In this document: positions 54,450 through 63,349 of the stretch, one piece after another | Layout: every line of letters starts with the position of its first letter | Numbering within the stretch: position 1 is the stretch's first letter | DNA from: Rhodanobacter_A agri | Lineage (GTDB): Bacteria > Pseudomonadota > Gammaproteobacteria > Xanthomonadales > Rhodanobacteraceae | DNA length: 64,000 nt | Assembly (NCBI RefSeq): GCF_044904705.1 | Contig: NZ_JADIKL010000003.1 | Coordinates: 186,001-250,000, forward strand | Direction: 5' to 3' | Program-made: the position numbers and the translations under genes | The notes under the pieces: generated by a model | Database searches by the model: none | Told to the model about the DNA's origin: nothing | Seen by the model: the letters and a program-made list of their open reading frames with translations, nothing else

Positions 54450-55841
54450 ATGACCACCTTCGCCACGCTCCCGCTCAAGCCCGCCCTGCTCGCCAGCCTC
54501 GAAACCCTCGGCTATGCAGAGATGACGCCGGTGCAGGCGCAAAGCCTGCCGCCGATGCTGGAAGGTCGCGACGTGATCGCGCAAGCGCGGACCGGCAGCG
54601 GCAAGACTGCCGCGTTCGGACTGGCCTTGCTGCAGGCGCTTCAGGTGGAAACGATCCGCCTGCAGGTGCTGGTGCTGTGCCCCACTCGCGAACTGGCCGA
54701 CCAGGTCAGCAAGGCGATCCGCAAGCTTGCCGCGAACATCCCCAATGTGAAGCTGCTGACCCTGTGCGGCGGCATGCCGCTGGGGCCGCAGCTGGCCTCT
54801 CTCACGCACGACCCGCACATCGTGGTCGGCACGCCCGGCCGCGTGCAGGAACATCTGAAGCGCGGCAGCTTGCACGGCGGCGGCATCAAGGTGCTGGTGC
54901 TGGATGAGGCCGACCGCATGCTCGACATGGGCTTCAGCGAGGCGATCGACGACATCGTCGGGCGCATCGCGAAGCATCACCAGACGCTGCTGTTCTCGGC
55001 CACCTATGCGGACGAGATCCGCGAGGTGAGCAAGCGCCTGCAGCGCGAACCGGTGGAAGTGACAGTGGAAGCGCCGCACGAGGAAACCACCATCGAGCAG
55101 CGTTTCCACGAAGTGGAGCCCGCGCAGAAGATGGACGCGCTGGCGCAATTGCTCGGCAAGGGCGCACTCAGTGCGGAACAGGCGCAGCACGCGCTGGTGT
55201 TCTGCAACATGCGCAAGGACGTGGACGCCGTCGCGCAGGAACTGGACCGCCGCGGCTTCTCCGCACTTGCGCTGCACGGTGACATGGAACAGCGCGACCG
55301 CGACGAAGTGCTGGTGCAATTCGCCAACCGCAGCTGCTGCATCCTGGTAGCCACCGACGTGGCCGCACGCGGCCTGGACATCACGGCGCTGCCGCTGGTG
55401 GTCAGCTACGACATCGCCCACGATCCGGACACGCACACGCATCGCGTCGGCCGCACCGGGCGCGCTGGCGAGGCCGGCCTCGCCATCACCCTCGTCACCC
55501 CGCGCGAACGCCCCAAGGCACTGAACATCGAAGAGCAGCTCGGCCGTCCGCTGCCCTGGCACCCGCTGCGCGTATCGCCGCCACGCGGCAAGCAGCTCAA
55601 TCTTGCGCCGATGAAGACCCTCGTCATCGATGCCGGCAGGCAGGACAAGCTACGCCCCGGCGACATCCTCGGCGCCCTCACCGGCGACGCCGGGCTGACC
55701 GCGCAGGACATCGGCAAGATCGACGTGTTTGCCACCCGCGCCTACGTGGCGATCAGCCGCGCACTGGCGAACAAGGCGCTGGAACGGCTGCGCGCGGGGC
55801 GCATCAAGGGCCGCAATTTCCGGGTGCGGGCGTTGGCCTAA
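54450..55841 (+). CDS. dbpA: ATP-dependent RNA helicase DbpA
   Basis: 463 residues from ATG 54450, aligned with the E. coli start (MTxFxTL); ATG 54426 is less likely. DEAD-box motifs in order: Q motif (MTPVQAQSLP), Walker A ARTGSGKT, PTRELA, TPGR, DEAD, SAT, ARGLDI and HRVGRTGRAG. The C-terminal 75 residues are the DbpA RNA-binding domain (TLVIDAGRQDKLRPGDILGAL, KIDVFATRAYVAI), which in E. coli recognises hairpin 92 of 23S rRNA; it therefore acts in 50S ribosome assembly. It ends in a 4-bp overlap with the convergent flavoprotein gene. Confidence 0.95.
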   Translation: MTTFATLPLKPALLASLETLGYAEMTPVQAQSLPPMLEGRDVIAQARTGSGKTAAFGLALLQALQVETIRLQVLVLCPTRELADQVSKAIRKLAANIPNVKLLTLCGGMPLGPQLASLTHDPHIVVGTPGRVQEHLKRGSLHGGGIKVLVLDEADRMLDMGFSEAIDDIVGRIAKHHQTLLFSATYADEIREVSKRLQREPVEVTVEAPHEETTIEQRFHEVEPAQKMDALAQLLGKGALSAEQAQHALVFCNMRKDVDAVAQELDRRGFSALALHGDMEQRDRDEVLVQFANRSCCILVATDVAARGLDITALPLVVSYDIAHDPDTHTHRVGRTGRAGEAGLAITLVTPRERPKALNIEEQLGRPLPWHPLRVSPPRGKQLNLAPMKTLVIDAGRQDKLRPGDILGALTGDAGLTAQDIGKIDVFATRAYVAISRALANKALERLRAGRIKGRNFRVRALA

Positions 55842-57085
55842 CTGCGGCGCGATGCCGTAAGCCAGCCGGCGGCGCCGCGTCCGGCGAGCAGGCCGCTGGC
55901 GAAGCAGGCGGTGAGCAGGTAGCCGCCGGTGGGCGCCTCCCAGTCCAGCATCTCGCCGGCACAGAACGTGCCGGGCAGCGCGCGCAGCATCAGCCGTTCG
56001 TCCAGCGCCTCCAGCCGCACGCCACCCGCCGTGCTGATCGCCTCGGCCAATGGGCGCGGGGCGCGCAGCGTCAGCGGCAATGCCTTGATGCGTGCGGCAA
56101 GTGCGGCCGGATCGGCCAACGCGGATTTGTCGGTGGCCTCGAACACCAGCGCGCACTTCGCGGCATCCAGATGCGCGCGGCGGCGCAGCCAGTCGCCCAG
56201 GCTGTGTTTGCCGCGCGGCGCGGCGAGGCGCTCGGCCAGCGCTGCCTGGGCGACGCCCGGCGCAAGGTCGAGGTGCAGCATCGCCTGGCCGTCCTGTGCG
56301 ATCCGCTCGCGCAGATCCGCGCCGATGGCATAGACGAGGCTGCCCTCGATGCCGTATTCGCTGAGCACGCATTCGCCCTGCCGCACCTGCGCGACGCCAT
56401 GGCGATCGACCCAGTGCGCTGCCACCGCCTTCAGCGGTGCGCCGGCGAAGCGGCTGCGCAGGTGTTCGCTCCAGCCGATCTCGAAGCCGCAGTTGGCGCT
56501 CTGCAGGGGGGCCAAGTCCACGCCCATGGCGCGCAAGGGCGCCACCCAGGTGCCATCGGAACCCAGTTTCGGCCAACTCGCTCCGCCCAGCGCCAGCACG
56601 GTGGCATCGGCCGCGATGGCACGTTCGCCGTCCGGCGTGGCGAAGCGCAGCGCGCCGTCGGCGCGCCAGCCCAACCAGCGGTGATGCATGTGGAAAGCCA
56701 CGCCGCCGGCACGCAGCCGGTGCAGCCAGCGGCGCAGCAGCGGCGCGGCCTTCATGTCGGCGGGAAACACCCGGCCCGAACTGCCGACGAAGGTTTCCAC
56801 GCCGAGTCCGCGTGCCCAGGTGCGCAGCGCGTCGGCGTCGAAGGCGCGCAGCCAGCATGCGACTTCCTCGCGTCGGGCACCGTAACGCGCAACGAATGCC
56901 GCAAACGACTCGCCATGGGTGAGGTTGAGCCCGCCCTTGCCGGCGAGCAGGAATTTCCTGCCTACCGAGCCCATCGCGTCGTACAGGTCAACCGCGATAC
57001 CGGCCGCACAGGCCGCCTCGGCAGCCATCAGGCCGGCCGGGCCACCGCCGATGATGGCCAGGCGCAGTGGGATGTTCGTCGTCAT
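55838..57085 (-). CDS. BaiN/HI0933-type FAD-dependent oxidoreductase
   Basis: 415 residues from ATG 57085. N-terminal FAD-binding motif LAIIGGGPAGLMAAEAACAAG, then the family block GRKFLLAGKGGLNLTHGE, GRVFPADMKA, VLALGGASWPKLGSDGTW, and the C-terminal FAD contact GTFCAGEMLDWEAPTGGYLLTACFASG. The family (PF03486, HI0933/BaiN/YhiN) consists of flavoproteins of mostly unknown reaction; one gut member takes part in bile acid dehydroxylation. A pathway cannot be given. Convergent with dbpA. Confidence 0.9.
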   Translation of the reverse strand: MTTNIPLRLAIIGGGPAGLMAAEAACAAGIAVDLYDAMGSVGRKFLLAGKGGLNLTHGESFAAFVARYGARREEVACWLRAFDADALRTWARGLGVETFVGSSGRVFPADMKAAPLLRRWLHRLRAGGVAFHMHHRWLGWRADGALRFATPDGERAIAADATVLALGGASWPKLGSDGTWVAPLRAMGVDLAPLQSANCGFEIGWSEHLRSRFAGAPLKAVAAHWVDRHGVAQVRQGECVLSEYGIEGSLVYAIGADLRERIAQDGQAMLHLDLAPGVAQAALAERLAAPRGKHSLGDWLRRRAHLDAAKCALVFEATDKSALADPAALAARIKALPLTLRAPRPLAEAISTAGGVRLEALDERLMLRALPGTFCAGEMLDWEAPTGGYLLTACFASGLLAGRGAAGWLTASRRS

Positions 57086-57233
57086 CCGTGCATGGTCGCA
57101 TGCCGGGCGAGCACGGGTACAAGAATCGCCATAAGCGATCTTTGATATCGCACAGCGATAGCCCGAAGCGTCTGTCAGGGATGGCGGGCGTAAAAAAGCC
57201 CGATCGTTGCCGGCCGGGCCAAATCCGATCCAC

Positions 57234-57260
57234 GTGGGGCGCGCCCTCCGCGCGCCCCAC
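57234..57260 (-). terminator. Perfect 10-bp hairpin after secreted-protein gene 1
   Basis: GTGGGGCGCG (57234-57243) and CGCGCCCCAC (57251-57260) pair exactly with a 7-nt loop, just 9 nt past the stop codon at 57270. No T-tract. Confidence 0.55.
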
Positions 57261-57269
57261 GCACAAACC

Positions 57270-58337
57270 TTAGTGCAGGATCGCGTGCGAGATCGCGCAG
57301 GAGTTGGTGTCGTTCGACCAGCTAGCCTGCTCGGTGAAGGTACCCGTACCCATGGACACGTTCGCCGCACCGCCCGGCTGACCGGCGGCGATCCAGGCGC
57401 ACTCGTCCGAGTTCTCCTGGCCGCTGCTCGGATTGCTCCAGCCGCTCGACGGATAGGTGTCCGACATCATCTCGTGCCACTCGTGGCCCAGGGTCATCGT
57501 CCAGCCATCGAGGGTACCCGCGCTGCCCGAGTTCACGAAGTTCACGCCACAGCTGGCTCCCAGGTCCATGTTGTAGGGCTGGTTGCTGTAGGCGATGTTG
57601 CCGTAGGACGAGGCGGTGTAGTTGTGCCACGCGCAGTAGCCCTGGGTCGGGCTCTGGTAGTTGTCCGGGTCGGACCCGTGCGGCGACATGATGATGTAGT
57701 AGGTGTAGCGGTTCGAGCCGGCCGCGGTGTTGCCGAAGTGCGCCGCCGCCTTGATCGCCTCGTTCGCCAGGTCGGTCGCGGTAGGCGCGCTGGGCGCCGC
57801 CGAGTTGTCGTACCACGAACCCGCGTAGATGCCGCCGGTCTGGTACGGCACGAAGCTCGCCGTGGACGCGCAGCTGGTAGCGCCCTTGACCGCATACGGG
57901 CCGTCGCACCACTGGGTCAGGTCGGCCGACCACGTCTCGCTGCCGGTGCCGATGCCCTTGAACATTTCCTCGGCCACTCCGGCGGCACCATCAGCGTCGT
58001 TCGAGAATACGTCGTCGCCCTTGGCGTTGGCGCTCTGCGTACCCCAATTGCTGCCGTAGTACACGATGTAGACCTTGATGTGGCTGTCCATCACGCTGCC
58101 GCCGCCAAAGGACAGCGTCTTGGCGCTGCCGCCGCCACCATGGTGCGAAGACTCGTAACGATGCATCTGCCCCTGCACCTCACGAGTGGGCAACGCGCCA
58201 TGCCGATACGTGTGGCCGAAGGCCGGCGCATAAGGATTGAATTCCGGATTCTGCTCAGCGGACTGCGCCAGCAGCGTGCCCGAAGAAAGGCCGAGCACGA
58301 CAGATGCCACAAGAGCTTTCATTGCAAAAGACTTCAT
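57270..58337 (-). CDS. Secreted HEWHE-motif protein, paralogue 1
   Basis: 355 residues from ATG 58337 (GGGGGAG upstream). Signal peptide about 1-24 (SSGTLLAQS). Mature protein: KVYIVYYGSNWGTQ near residue 90, SETWSADLTQWCDG, GGIYAGSWYDN, a YCAWHNYT block and TLGHEWHEMMSDTYP followed by GQENSDECAWI. The H-E-x-x-E plus downstream Asp, Glu and Asp look like a metal site; it is not a standard HExxH. Six cysteines are placed for disulfides. I recall similar uncharacterised secreted proteins in actinobacteria, but can name no family or activity; a metallohydrolase is a guess. It is the downstream member of a tandem pair. Confidence 0.78.
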   Translation of the reverse strand: MKSFAMKALVASVVLGLSSGTLLAQSAEQNPEFNPYAPAFGHTYRHGALPTREVQGQMHRYESSHHGGGGSAKTLSFGGGSVMDSHIKVYIVYYGSNWGTQSANAKGDDVFSNDADGAAGVAEEMFKGIGTGSETWSADLTQWCDGPYAVKGATSCASTASFVPYQTGGIYAGSWYDNSAAPSAPTATDLANEAIKAAAHFGNTAAGSNRYTYYIIMSPHGSDPDNYQSPTQGYCAWHNYTASSYGNIAYSNQPYNMDLGASCGVNFVNSGSAGTLDGWTMTLGHEWHEMMSDTYPSSGWSNPSSGQENSDECAWIAAGQPGGAANVSMGTGTFTEQASWSNDTNSCAISHAILH

Positions 58338-58516
58338 TTTCACTCCCCCGAGTGTTGGGTCTGGATGGTCAAGCTTGGTAGTAGCCGCGACATGCACCAT
58401 GCGTGTCGTGGATGGCACATCCCCTGTCGAACGCCGCGGGACGCGAGGCAATCACCTCGCATCCCGGGCAAAGATGACGCGCCTCCCTGCGCGCCGTGTC
58501 CCCATCAGTACCGATC

Positions 58517-59581
58517 TCAGTGCAGGATCGCGTGCGAGATCGCGCAGGAGTTGGTGTCGTTCGACCAGCTCGCCTGCTCGGTGAAGGTGCCCGTGCCCAT
58601 GGCCACGCTCGCCGCACCGCCAGGCTGACCCGCCGCGATCCAGGCGCACTCGTCGGAGTTCTCCTGGCCGTTGGTCGGATTGCTCCAGCCGCCCGACGGG
58701 TAGGTGTCCGACATCGTCTCGTGCCACTCGTGGCCCAGCGTCATCGTCCAGCCGTCCAGGCTGCCGGCGCTACCCGAGTGCACGAAGTTCACGCCACAGC
58801 CCGCGCCGGAATCCATGTTGTAGGGCTGGTTGCTGTAGGCGATGTCGCCGTACGACGAGGTGGTGTAGTCGTGCCACGCGCAGTACGAACCCTGGTAGTT
58901 GTCCGGATTGGAGCCGTGCGGCGAAATGACGACGTAGTAGGTGTAGCGGTTCGAGCCCGCTGCGGTGTTGCCGAAGTGCGCCGCCGCCTTGATCGCCTCG
59001 TTCGCCAGGTCGGTCGCGGTCGGTGCGCTGGGTGCCGTCGTGTTGTCGTACCACGAGCCCGCGTAGATGCCGCCGGTCTGGTACGGCACGAAGTTGGCGT
59101 TCGACGGGCAGCTGGTGGCGCCCTTGACCGCGTACGGACCGTCGCACCACTGGGTCAGGTCGGCCGACCACGTCTCGCTGCCGGTGCCGATGCCCTTGAA
59201 CATCTCTTCGGCCACTGCCGCGGCGCCGTAGGAGTCATTCGAGAACACGTCGTCGCCCTTGGCGTTGCTGCTCTGCGTGCCCCACTGGCTGCCGTAGTAC
59301 ACGATGTAGACCTTCACGTGGCCATCCATCACGCCCACACCGCTGGTGCCGCCGCCATAGGCCAGCGTCTTCGAGCTGCCGTGATGGCGCGAAGCCGCGT
59401 AACGGTGCATCTGCGCCTGCACCGAACGGGTGGGTATCGCACCATGGCGATACGAATGCCCATACGAAGGCGCGTAAGGATTGACTTCCAGATTCTGATT
59501 GGCGGACTGGGCCAGCAGAGCGCCCGAGGCCAGGCCGAGCATGACCGATGCTGCAATGGCTTTCATGACGATCGATTTCAT
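58517..59581 (-). CDS. Secreted HEWHE-motif protein, paralogue 2
   Basis: 354 residues from ATG 59581, with GGAGG 7 nt upstream (GTG 59587 would be too close to it). It is nearly identical to paralogue 1 over the whole length, including VYIVYYGSQWGTQ, TQWCDGPYAVKGATSC, the HEWHETMSDTYP block and the last 20 residues. Changes cluster in the first 80 residues and in short surface loops; paralogue 1 has a three-residue insert (SPTQGYCAW against GSYCAW). The upstream 120 bp are also shared with paralogue 1, so both may respond to the same signals. Function as for paralogue 1 is unknown; export is likely. Confidence 0.78.
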   Translation of the reverse strand: MKSIVMKAIAASVMLGLASGALLAQSANQNLEVNPYAPSYGHSYRHGAIPTRSVQAQMHRYAASRHHGSSKTLAYGGGTSGVGVMDGHVKVYIVYYGSQWGTQSSNAKGDDVFSNDSYGAAAVAEEMFKGIGTGSETWSADLTQWCDGPYAVKGATSCPSNANFVPYQTGGIYAGSWYDNTTAPSAPTATDLANEAIKAAAHFGNTAAGSNRYTYYVVISPHGSNPDNYQGSYCAWHDYTTSSYGDIAYSNQPYNMDSGAGCGVNFVHSGSAGSLDGWTMTLGHEWHETMSDTYPSGGWSNPTNGQENSDECAWIAAGQPGGAASVAMGTGTFTEQASWSNDTNSCAISHAILH

Positions 59582-59709
59582 GTTCACACCTCCGCGTGAT
59601 GAGTCGGATTGCCGTTGGCAGGCGCCGCACGCACCTGCATGCGATGGATGGCACTTCCCTTGTCGACGCTAGTGGACTCGAGGCGACCCCCTTGCACTCC
59701 GGGTCAAAA

Positions 59710-59731
59710 CGGCGCGCATCCCTGCGCGCCG
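59710..59731. terminator. Perfect 8-bp hairpin, repeated upstream of both HEWHE genes
   Basis: CGGCGCGC and GCGCGCCG pair around ATCCCT. The right part TCCCTGCGCGCCGTGT (59719-59734) recurs exactly at 58484-58499, one duplication unit away. It lies 6 nt past the stop codon of the small ORF at 59738. Confidence 0.55.
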
Positions 59732-59737
59732 TGTGTT

Positions 59738-59941
59738 TCATCCGAGCGTCATGCCCCAGCTGTTCAGCATGTCGGTGCCGCCGTTGCACCCGGGATCGTT
59801 GCCGATCGCCCGCAACGTGGTCGTAGGTCGCGCTGTAGCGCATAGCTTCATGCCGGGGAAGCCGGCCAAAGCGGCACACACCGGCGTACTCATCACCAAG
59901 GCGTGGGCGGCGGCCAGTGCTTTCATTCCTGCGTACTGCAT
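59738..59941 (-). CDS. Possible small secreted peptide
   Basis: 67 residues from ATG 59941 (GGGGG 6 nt upstream) or 62 from ATG 59926. The first 25 residues read as a signal peptide (MKALAAAHALVMSTPVCA), leaving about 40 residues with two or three cysteines and the end GGTDMLNSWGMTLG. The hairpin at 59710-59731 follows its stop codon directly. The ending loosely recalls DGWTMTLG of the neighbouring HEWHE proteins, so it might be an eroded third copy, but that match is short. No family is recognised and it may not be expressed. Confidence 0.35.
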   Translation of the reverse strand: MQYAGMKALAAAHALVMSTPVCAALAGFPGMKLCATARPTTTLRAIGNDPGCNGGTDMLNSWGMTLG

Positions 59942-60632
59942 GCAACGCCCCCAAAATTTTGGACAAACGGGCCCTACGCGGCCTGATGACCGCGCTGCAA
60001 GACATGTCGCACCCCGTGCGACGCCGCTTTATTGCCTGCCAGACGACTCCCGAGCACCCGCTACCACATTCGGCCGCTGTCCCCCTATGACATTCCCTCT
60101 CACGGACGGCCTTGGGCTTTTGCTCGACGACACCTGCCCCCGCAGGTGTTGCCCGGAATCATTCGCCGATGCTCCCCATGGCGAATTCGATGAAACTACG
60201 AAATCGAATTTGCACCCGTCAATACTAGGAAGTCGCATATGTAACCATCGGCACATCAATTGTTCATGTTTTCTTCATGTTGAAATTTCACGCATAAACT
60301 TGCTATTCTTTATCGTAATTACATGCGATAACTCAGAGCCTCGACCTTCGATAACATTCTTATAATTCAGTGTGATACGACATCATTCCGGCAATGGTTC
60401 ACGTGGCGCTCCTTCGAATGTGTGCAGATTTCCGCAGTAAATAACGAATTTCAGCAGCAAGAAAACACTGTTCGAACAAAATAATGGCCGGTCCATTGCC
60501 TTCGATTATCGGGGCTCAATTGACCGACTGATTCATTTTTTGCCGGCGTTCGTGCGCGCAACAACAGGCCCGAAGTTGCGATACGGTGATTGCCATGGTG
60601 GCACCCACCAGCACGCATCCGACCAGGAAAAG
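59942..60632. other. 691-bp gene-free stretch with a strongly AT-rich segment
   Basis: No convincing gene on either strand. A 12-bp palindrome CCAAAATTTTGG lies at 59951-59962. From about 60190 to 60540 the DNA is far more AT-rich than any other part of the window (runs such as TTCATGTTTTCTTCATG and ATTCATTTTTTG). It lies upstream of the M28 peptidase gene and must hold its promoter. It could be a transferred or silenced segment; no repeat ends or att-like sites were seen. Confidence 0.6.
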
Positions 60633-62072
60633 ATGAAGTTGCCTGACATGCCGACCCGAACCGTCATTCAAGGCCGAGAGGTGGTGCGCCGTATCATCCT
60701 CTCCACATGCTGCGCGATCGCCGTGGCCGTCACCGCTTCCGCCCACGCTGTCGAAATGCCTGCGGAGCCACACGAACAGCCGGCGCTGCACCTGCTGGCG
60801 GCCGCGCCCAGCGAGACCGAACTGCGCGCCACCATCGCGAAACTGGTGGGCTTCGGTACCCGCCACACGCTGTCCGACACCCGATCCGATACGCGCGGCA
60901 TCGGCGCGGCGCGACGTTGGGTGAAGGCACGCTTCGAAGCGATCTCACGCGACTGCGGCGGTTGCCTGGAAGTGATCACGCCTTCGCAGACCTTCACCGG
61001 CAAGCGCATGCCGCACCCGGCCGAAGTGATGGACGTGGTGGCGATCAAGCGCGGCAGCGCGGATCCACAACGCGTGATCGCGATCACCGGACACCTGGAC
61101 TCGCGTGTCAGCGACGTGATGAACGCCAGCAGCGACGCACCCGGCGCCAACGACGATGCTTCCGGCGTGGCCGTGCTGATCGAGGCGGCGCGCCTGCTGT
61201 CGAAGCAGGATAACCGCGCGACCCTGGTGTTCGCCGCGCTGTCCGGCGAGGAGCAAGGCCTGTATGGCGGCAAGCTGCTCGCCGACTACGCAGTCGCGCA
61301 CGGCTGGCAAGTGGAAGCCGAACTCAACAACGACATCGTAGGCAACAGCCGCGGCCAGAATGGCGTGCGCGACAACACCGCGGTGCGTGTGTTCTCGGAA
61401 GGCACCCGAAGCAACGAAACCCTGCAGCAAGCCGACTATCGGCGCTACCACGGCGGCGAAGTGGATTCGCCCTCGCGCAATCTCGCCCGCAGCATGGCCG
61501 GGCTGGCCGATCAGTACCTGCCCGATTTCCGCGTACGCATGGTCTATCGCACCGACCGCTACGGCCGCGGCGGTGACCAGGTGCCGTTCCTCGAAGCCGG
61601 CTATCCGGCTGTGCGCGTCACCGAGGCGCAGGAGGACTACACCCGCCAGCATCAGGACCTGCGCACCGAACATGGCGTGCGCTACGGCGACACCATCGAC
61701 GGCATCGACTTCCGCTACCTGGCGCGGGTGACCGCGCTCGATGCGATCACCACGGCCACCCTTGGCCGCGCGCCGGCACCACCCTCGGCGATGGACATCC
61801 ACGGCGCGCTGGCCACCGACACCGCGCTGGACTGGCACAAGGCGCCGGGCGCCGCCGGCTACCGCGTGCACTGGCGCGATACCACCGCGCCGCAATGGCA
61901 GCACGCACAGGCGACTGGCGATGTCGACCGCTACGTACTCAAGGATGTGGTGATCGACGACTGGTTCTTCGGCGTGTCGTCGGTTTCCAGCGACGGCTAC
62001 GAAAGCCCAGTGGTGTTCCCCGGCGACGCCGGCAGCTTTGAACGTTCGCCGCCGGCCGCAACACAGCGCTGA
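60633..62072 (+). CDS. Secreted M28-family zinc aminopeptidase
   Basis: 479 residues from ATG 60633, with AGGA 5 nt upstream; an in-frame ATG further up has no ribosome site. Signal segment about residues 18-38 (STCCAIAVAVTASAHA). The two-zinc M28 site is complete: ITGHLDSR (His, Asp), GANDDASGVA (bridging Asp), SGEEQGLYG (catalytic Glu and ligand Glu), NNDIVGNS (Asp) and YTRQHQD (His). The last 95 residues (from about PSAMDIHGAL) form a fibronectin-like domain that often follows this peptidase in Xanthomonadales. It probably releases N-terminal amino acids from peptides in the periplasm or outside. Confidence 0.92.
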   Translation: MKLPDMPTRTVIQGREVVRRIILSTCCAIAVAVTASAHAVEMPAEPHEQPALHLLAAAPSETELRATIAKLVGFGTRHTLSDTRSDTRGIGAARRWVKARFEAISRDCGGCLEVITPSQTFTGKRMPHPAEVMDVVAIKRGSADPQRVIAITGHLDSRVSDVMNASSDAPGANDDASGVAVLIEAARLLSKQDNRATLVFAALSGEEQGLYGGKLLADYAVAHGWQVEAELNNDIVGNSRGQNGVRDNTAVRVFSEGTRSNETLQQADYRRYHGGEVDSPSRNLARSMAGLADQYLPDFRVRMVYRTDRYGRGGDQVPFLEAGYPAVRVTEAQEDYTRQHQDLRTEHGVRYGDTIDGIDFRYLARVTALDAITTATLGRAPAPPSAMDIHGALATDTALDWHKAPGAAGYRVHWRDTTAPQWQHAQATGDVDRYVLKDVVIDDWFFGVSSVSSDGYESPVVFPGDAGSFERSPPAATQR

Positions 62073-62081
62073 CTCCCGCGC

Positions 62082-62459
62082 TCATGTCCCGCTGGTCGAG
62101 GGCACCGCCGGGTGCGGTTCGTCGCTCTGCGGCGCTGTGCCCGACGATGCCGGCTCCGTGCCGGCGGGCTTCTTCTCCATCATCGCGTGCGGATGATGCG
62201 CCGACTTGCCACCGCTTGCCGACTGCTGGTCGGAGGCCGCTCCCTTCGTGTACACGATCTGCTTGTCGCCTTCGCACTGGCCGACTACTTTGCCATCCGT
62301 CACCGGCTCTTCGTGCTGCACCACCGCGAGCGTGTAGTCCTGCAGCCCCTTCGCCTTCAACTTCGCGTCGATGCTGGCCTTCACCGCATCACACGAGGCA
62401 TGGGCCAGCACCGGTGCCGCCAGAAGCAGCAGCGCAACGAATACAGCTTGGGTTTTCAT
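62082..62459 (-). CDS. DUF1161-family exported protein
   Basis: 125 residues from ATG 62459 (GGAG 8 nt upstream). Signal peptide 1-20 (APVLAHA), then the DUF1161 core CDAVKASIDAKLKAKGLQDYTL and TDGKVVGQCEGDKQIVYTKG with its two cysteines. The remaining 50 residues are a Ser/Pro/His-rich low-complexity tail (GGKSAHHPHAMMEKK) absent from short family members, possibly metal-binding. Function unknown. Convergent with the M28 gene, 9 bp apart. Confidence 0.85.
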   Translation of the reverse strand: MKTQAVFVALLLLAAPVLAHASCDAVKASIDAKLKAKGLQDYTLAVVQHEEPVTDGKVVGQCEGDKQIVYTKGAASDQQSASGGKSAHHPHAMMEKKPAGTEPASSGTAPQSDEPHPAVPSTSGT

Positions 62460-62562
62460 CGACGGATCTCCATGAGCCGAAAACCCCATCAAACCGCCCC
62501 ACCAATGAAATCCGCGTCGACGGCGCTCGAATCTGCCCCGGCGCGCGATCCGGCACGGACGC

Positions 62563-63267
62563 TCAGTGCGCCGCCTCGTCCAGGCGCACGCCGAGCTGGG
62601 CCAGCCGGCGCAGGCCTTCGTCGCTGGGCAACAGGGCGCGGCTGTGCTGGCTGCGGCGCATCCAGCCGGCATCGAGCATGGCGCCGGTGATCGCCACGCC
62701 GAGCGGGCCGCCCACGTGCAGCCGGCGCTCGGTCCAGTCCAGGCAGCCGCGCCCGGCGAGCCGCAACAGCTGCTCCGACGAAGGCTCGGCAATGCCCGCC
62801 GCCGCCAGCGCCTGCGCGCCGGTCGCCGCGAGGCGCAGGCCACCGCCGTCGCTGTGCAACCAGCCACGGCCCAGCCACGCATCGCACAACGCCACGCCCA
62901 GTTGTCCGGCCAGGTGCCGATAGCAGGTGCGCGCGCGGCACAGTGCGGGGTCGCTGCCTTGCGGCCGCGGCAGCCGCGGCGCGCGCGGCAGCGCCATCGC
63001 CTCCAGCCATGCCGCCACCTCGTCGTCGGCCAGCCGGTAGTAGCGATGCCGGCCCTGCACGTGCACGGCGAGCAGGCCGCCATCCAGCAGACGCTTCAGG
63101 TGTGCGCTCGCAGTGGCCGCGCCGACGCCGGCGACCTGCGCCAGTTCGCCGGCGGGACGGGCGCTGCCGTCCAGCAGCACCAGCAGCATCGCCGCGCGCG
63201 CCGGTTCCGCCAACAGGGCGCCGAATTCGGCCAGCTGATAACGATTGGGCATGTTGGCGCGGCTCAT
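62563..63267 (-). CDS. ArsR-family winged-helix regulator with extended C-terminus
   Basis: 234 residues from ATG 63267; ATG 63252 is possible. The winged helix (about 5-90) shows AEFGALLAEPARAAMLLVLLDGSARPAGELAQVAGVGAATASAHLKRLLDGGLLAVHVQGRHRYYRLAD in essence, i.e. the ArsR fold, without the metal-binding Cys of ArsR itself. A second domain of about 130 residues with CRARTC and GCLDWTERRLHVGG is typical of the longer ArsR relatives that regulate neighbouring enzymes. It is divergent from a flavin reductase gene over an 82-bp gap containing a 7-6-7 palindrome, so it most likely controls that gene and itself. Confidence 0.87.
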   Translation of the reverse strand: MSRANMPNRYQLAEFGALLAEPARAAMLLVLLDGSARPAGELAQVAGVGAATASAHLKRLLDGGLLAVHVQGRHRYYRLADDEVAAWLEAMALPRAPRLPRPQGSDPALCRARTCYRHLAGQLGVALCDAWLGRGWLHSDGGGLRLAATGAQALAAAGIAEPSSEQLLRLAGRGCLDWTERRLHVGGPLGVAITGAMLDAGWMRRSQHSRALLPSDEGLRRLAQLGVRLDEAAH

Positions 63268-63298
63268 GCGCGCAGTGTAGTGCCCGCCGCGCGCCCTC

Positions 63299-63318
63299 GT
63301 TTCGCCGCCCAGCGAAAC
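63299..63318. promoter_or_regulatory. Palindrome GTTTCGC-N6-GCGAAAC, candidate ArsR-type operator
   Basis: A perfect 7-bp inverted repeat with a 6-bp spacer, placed 31 bp from each of the two divergent start codons (63267 and 63350). Size and place fit a dimeric winged-helix repressor. Confidence 0.55.
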
Positions 63319-63349
63319 ATCCATCGCCCGATCCGTCGACACTGCCGGC

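Noticed and set aside
57270..59581. Thermolysin-type HExxH metalloprotease for the HEWHE proteins
   Set aside because: The spacing is H-E-W-H-E, so the second His is one residue too early for HExxH. A metal site of another kind remains possible, but the peptidase label is not supported.
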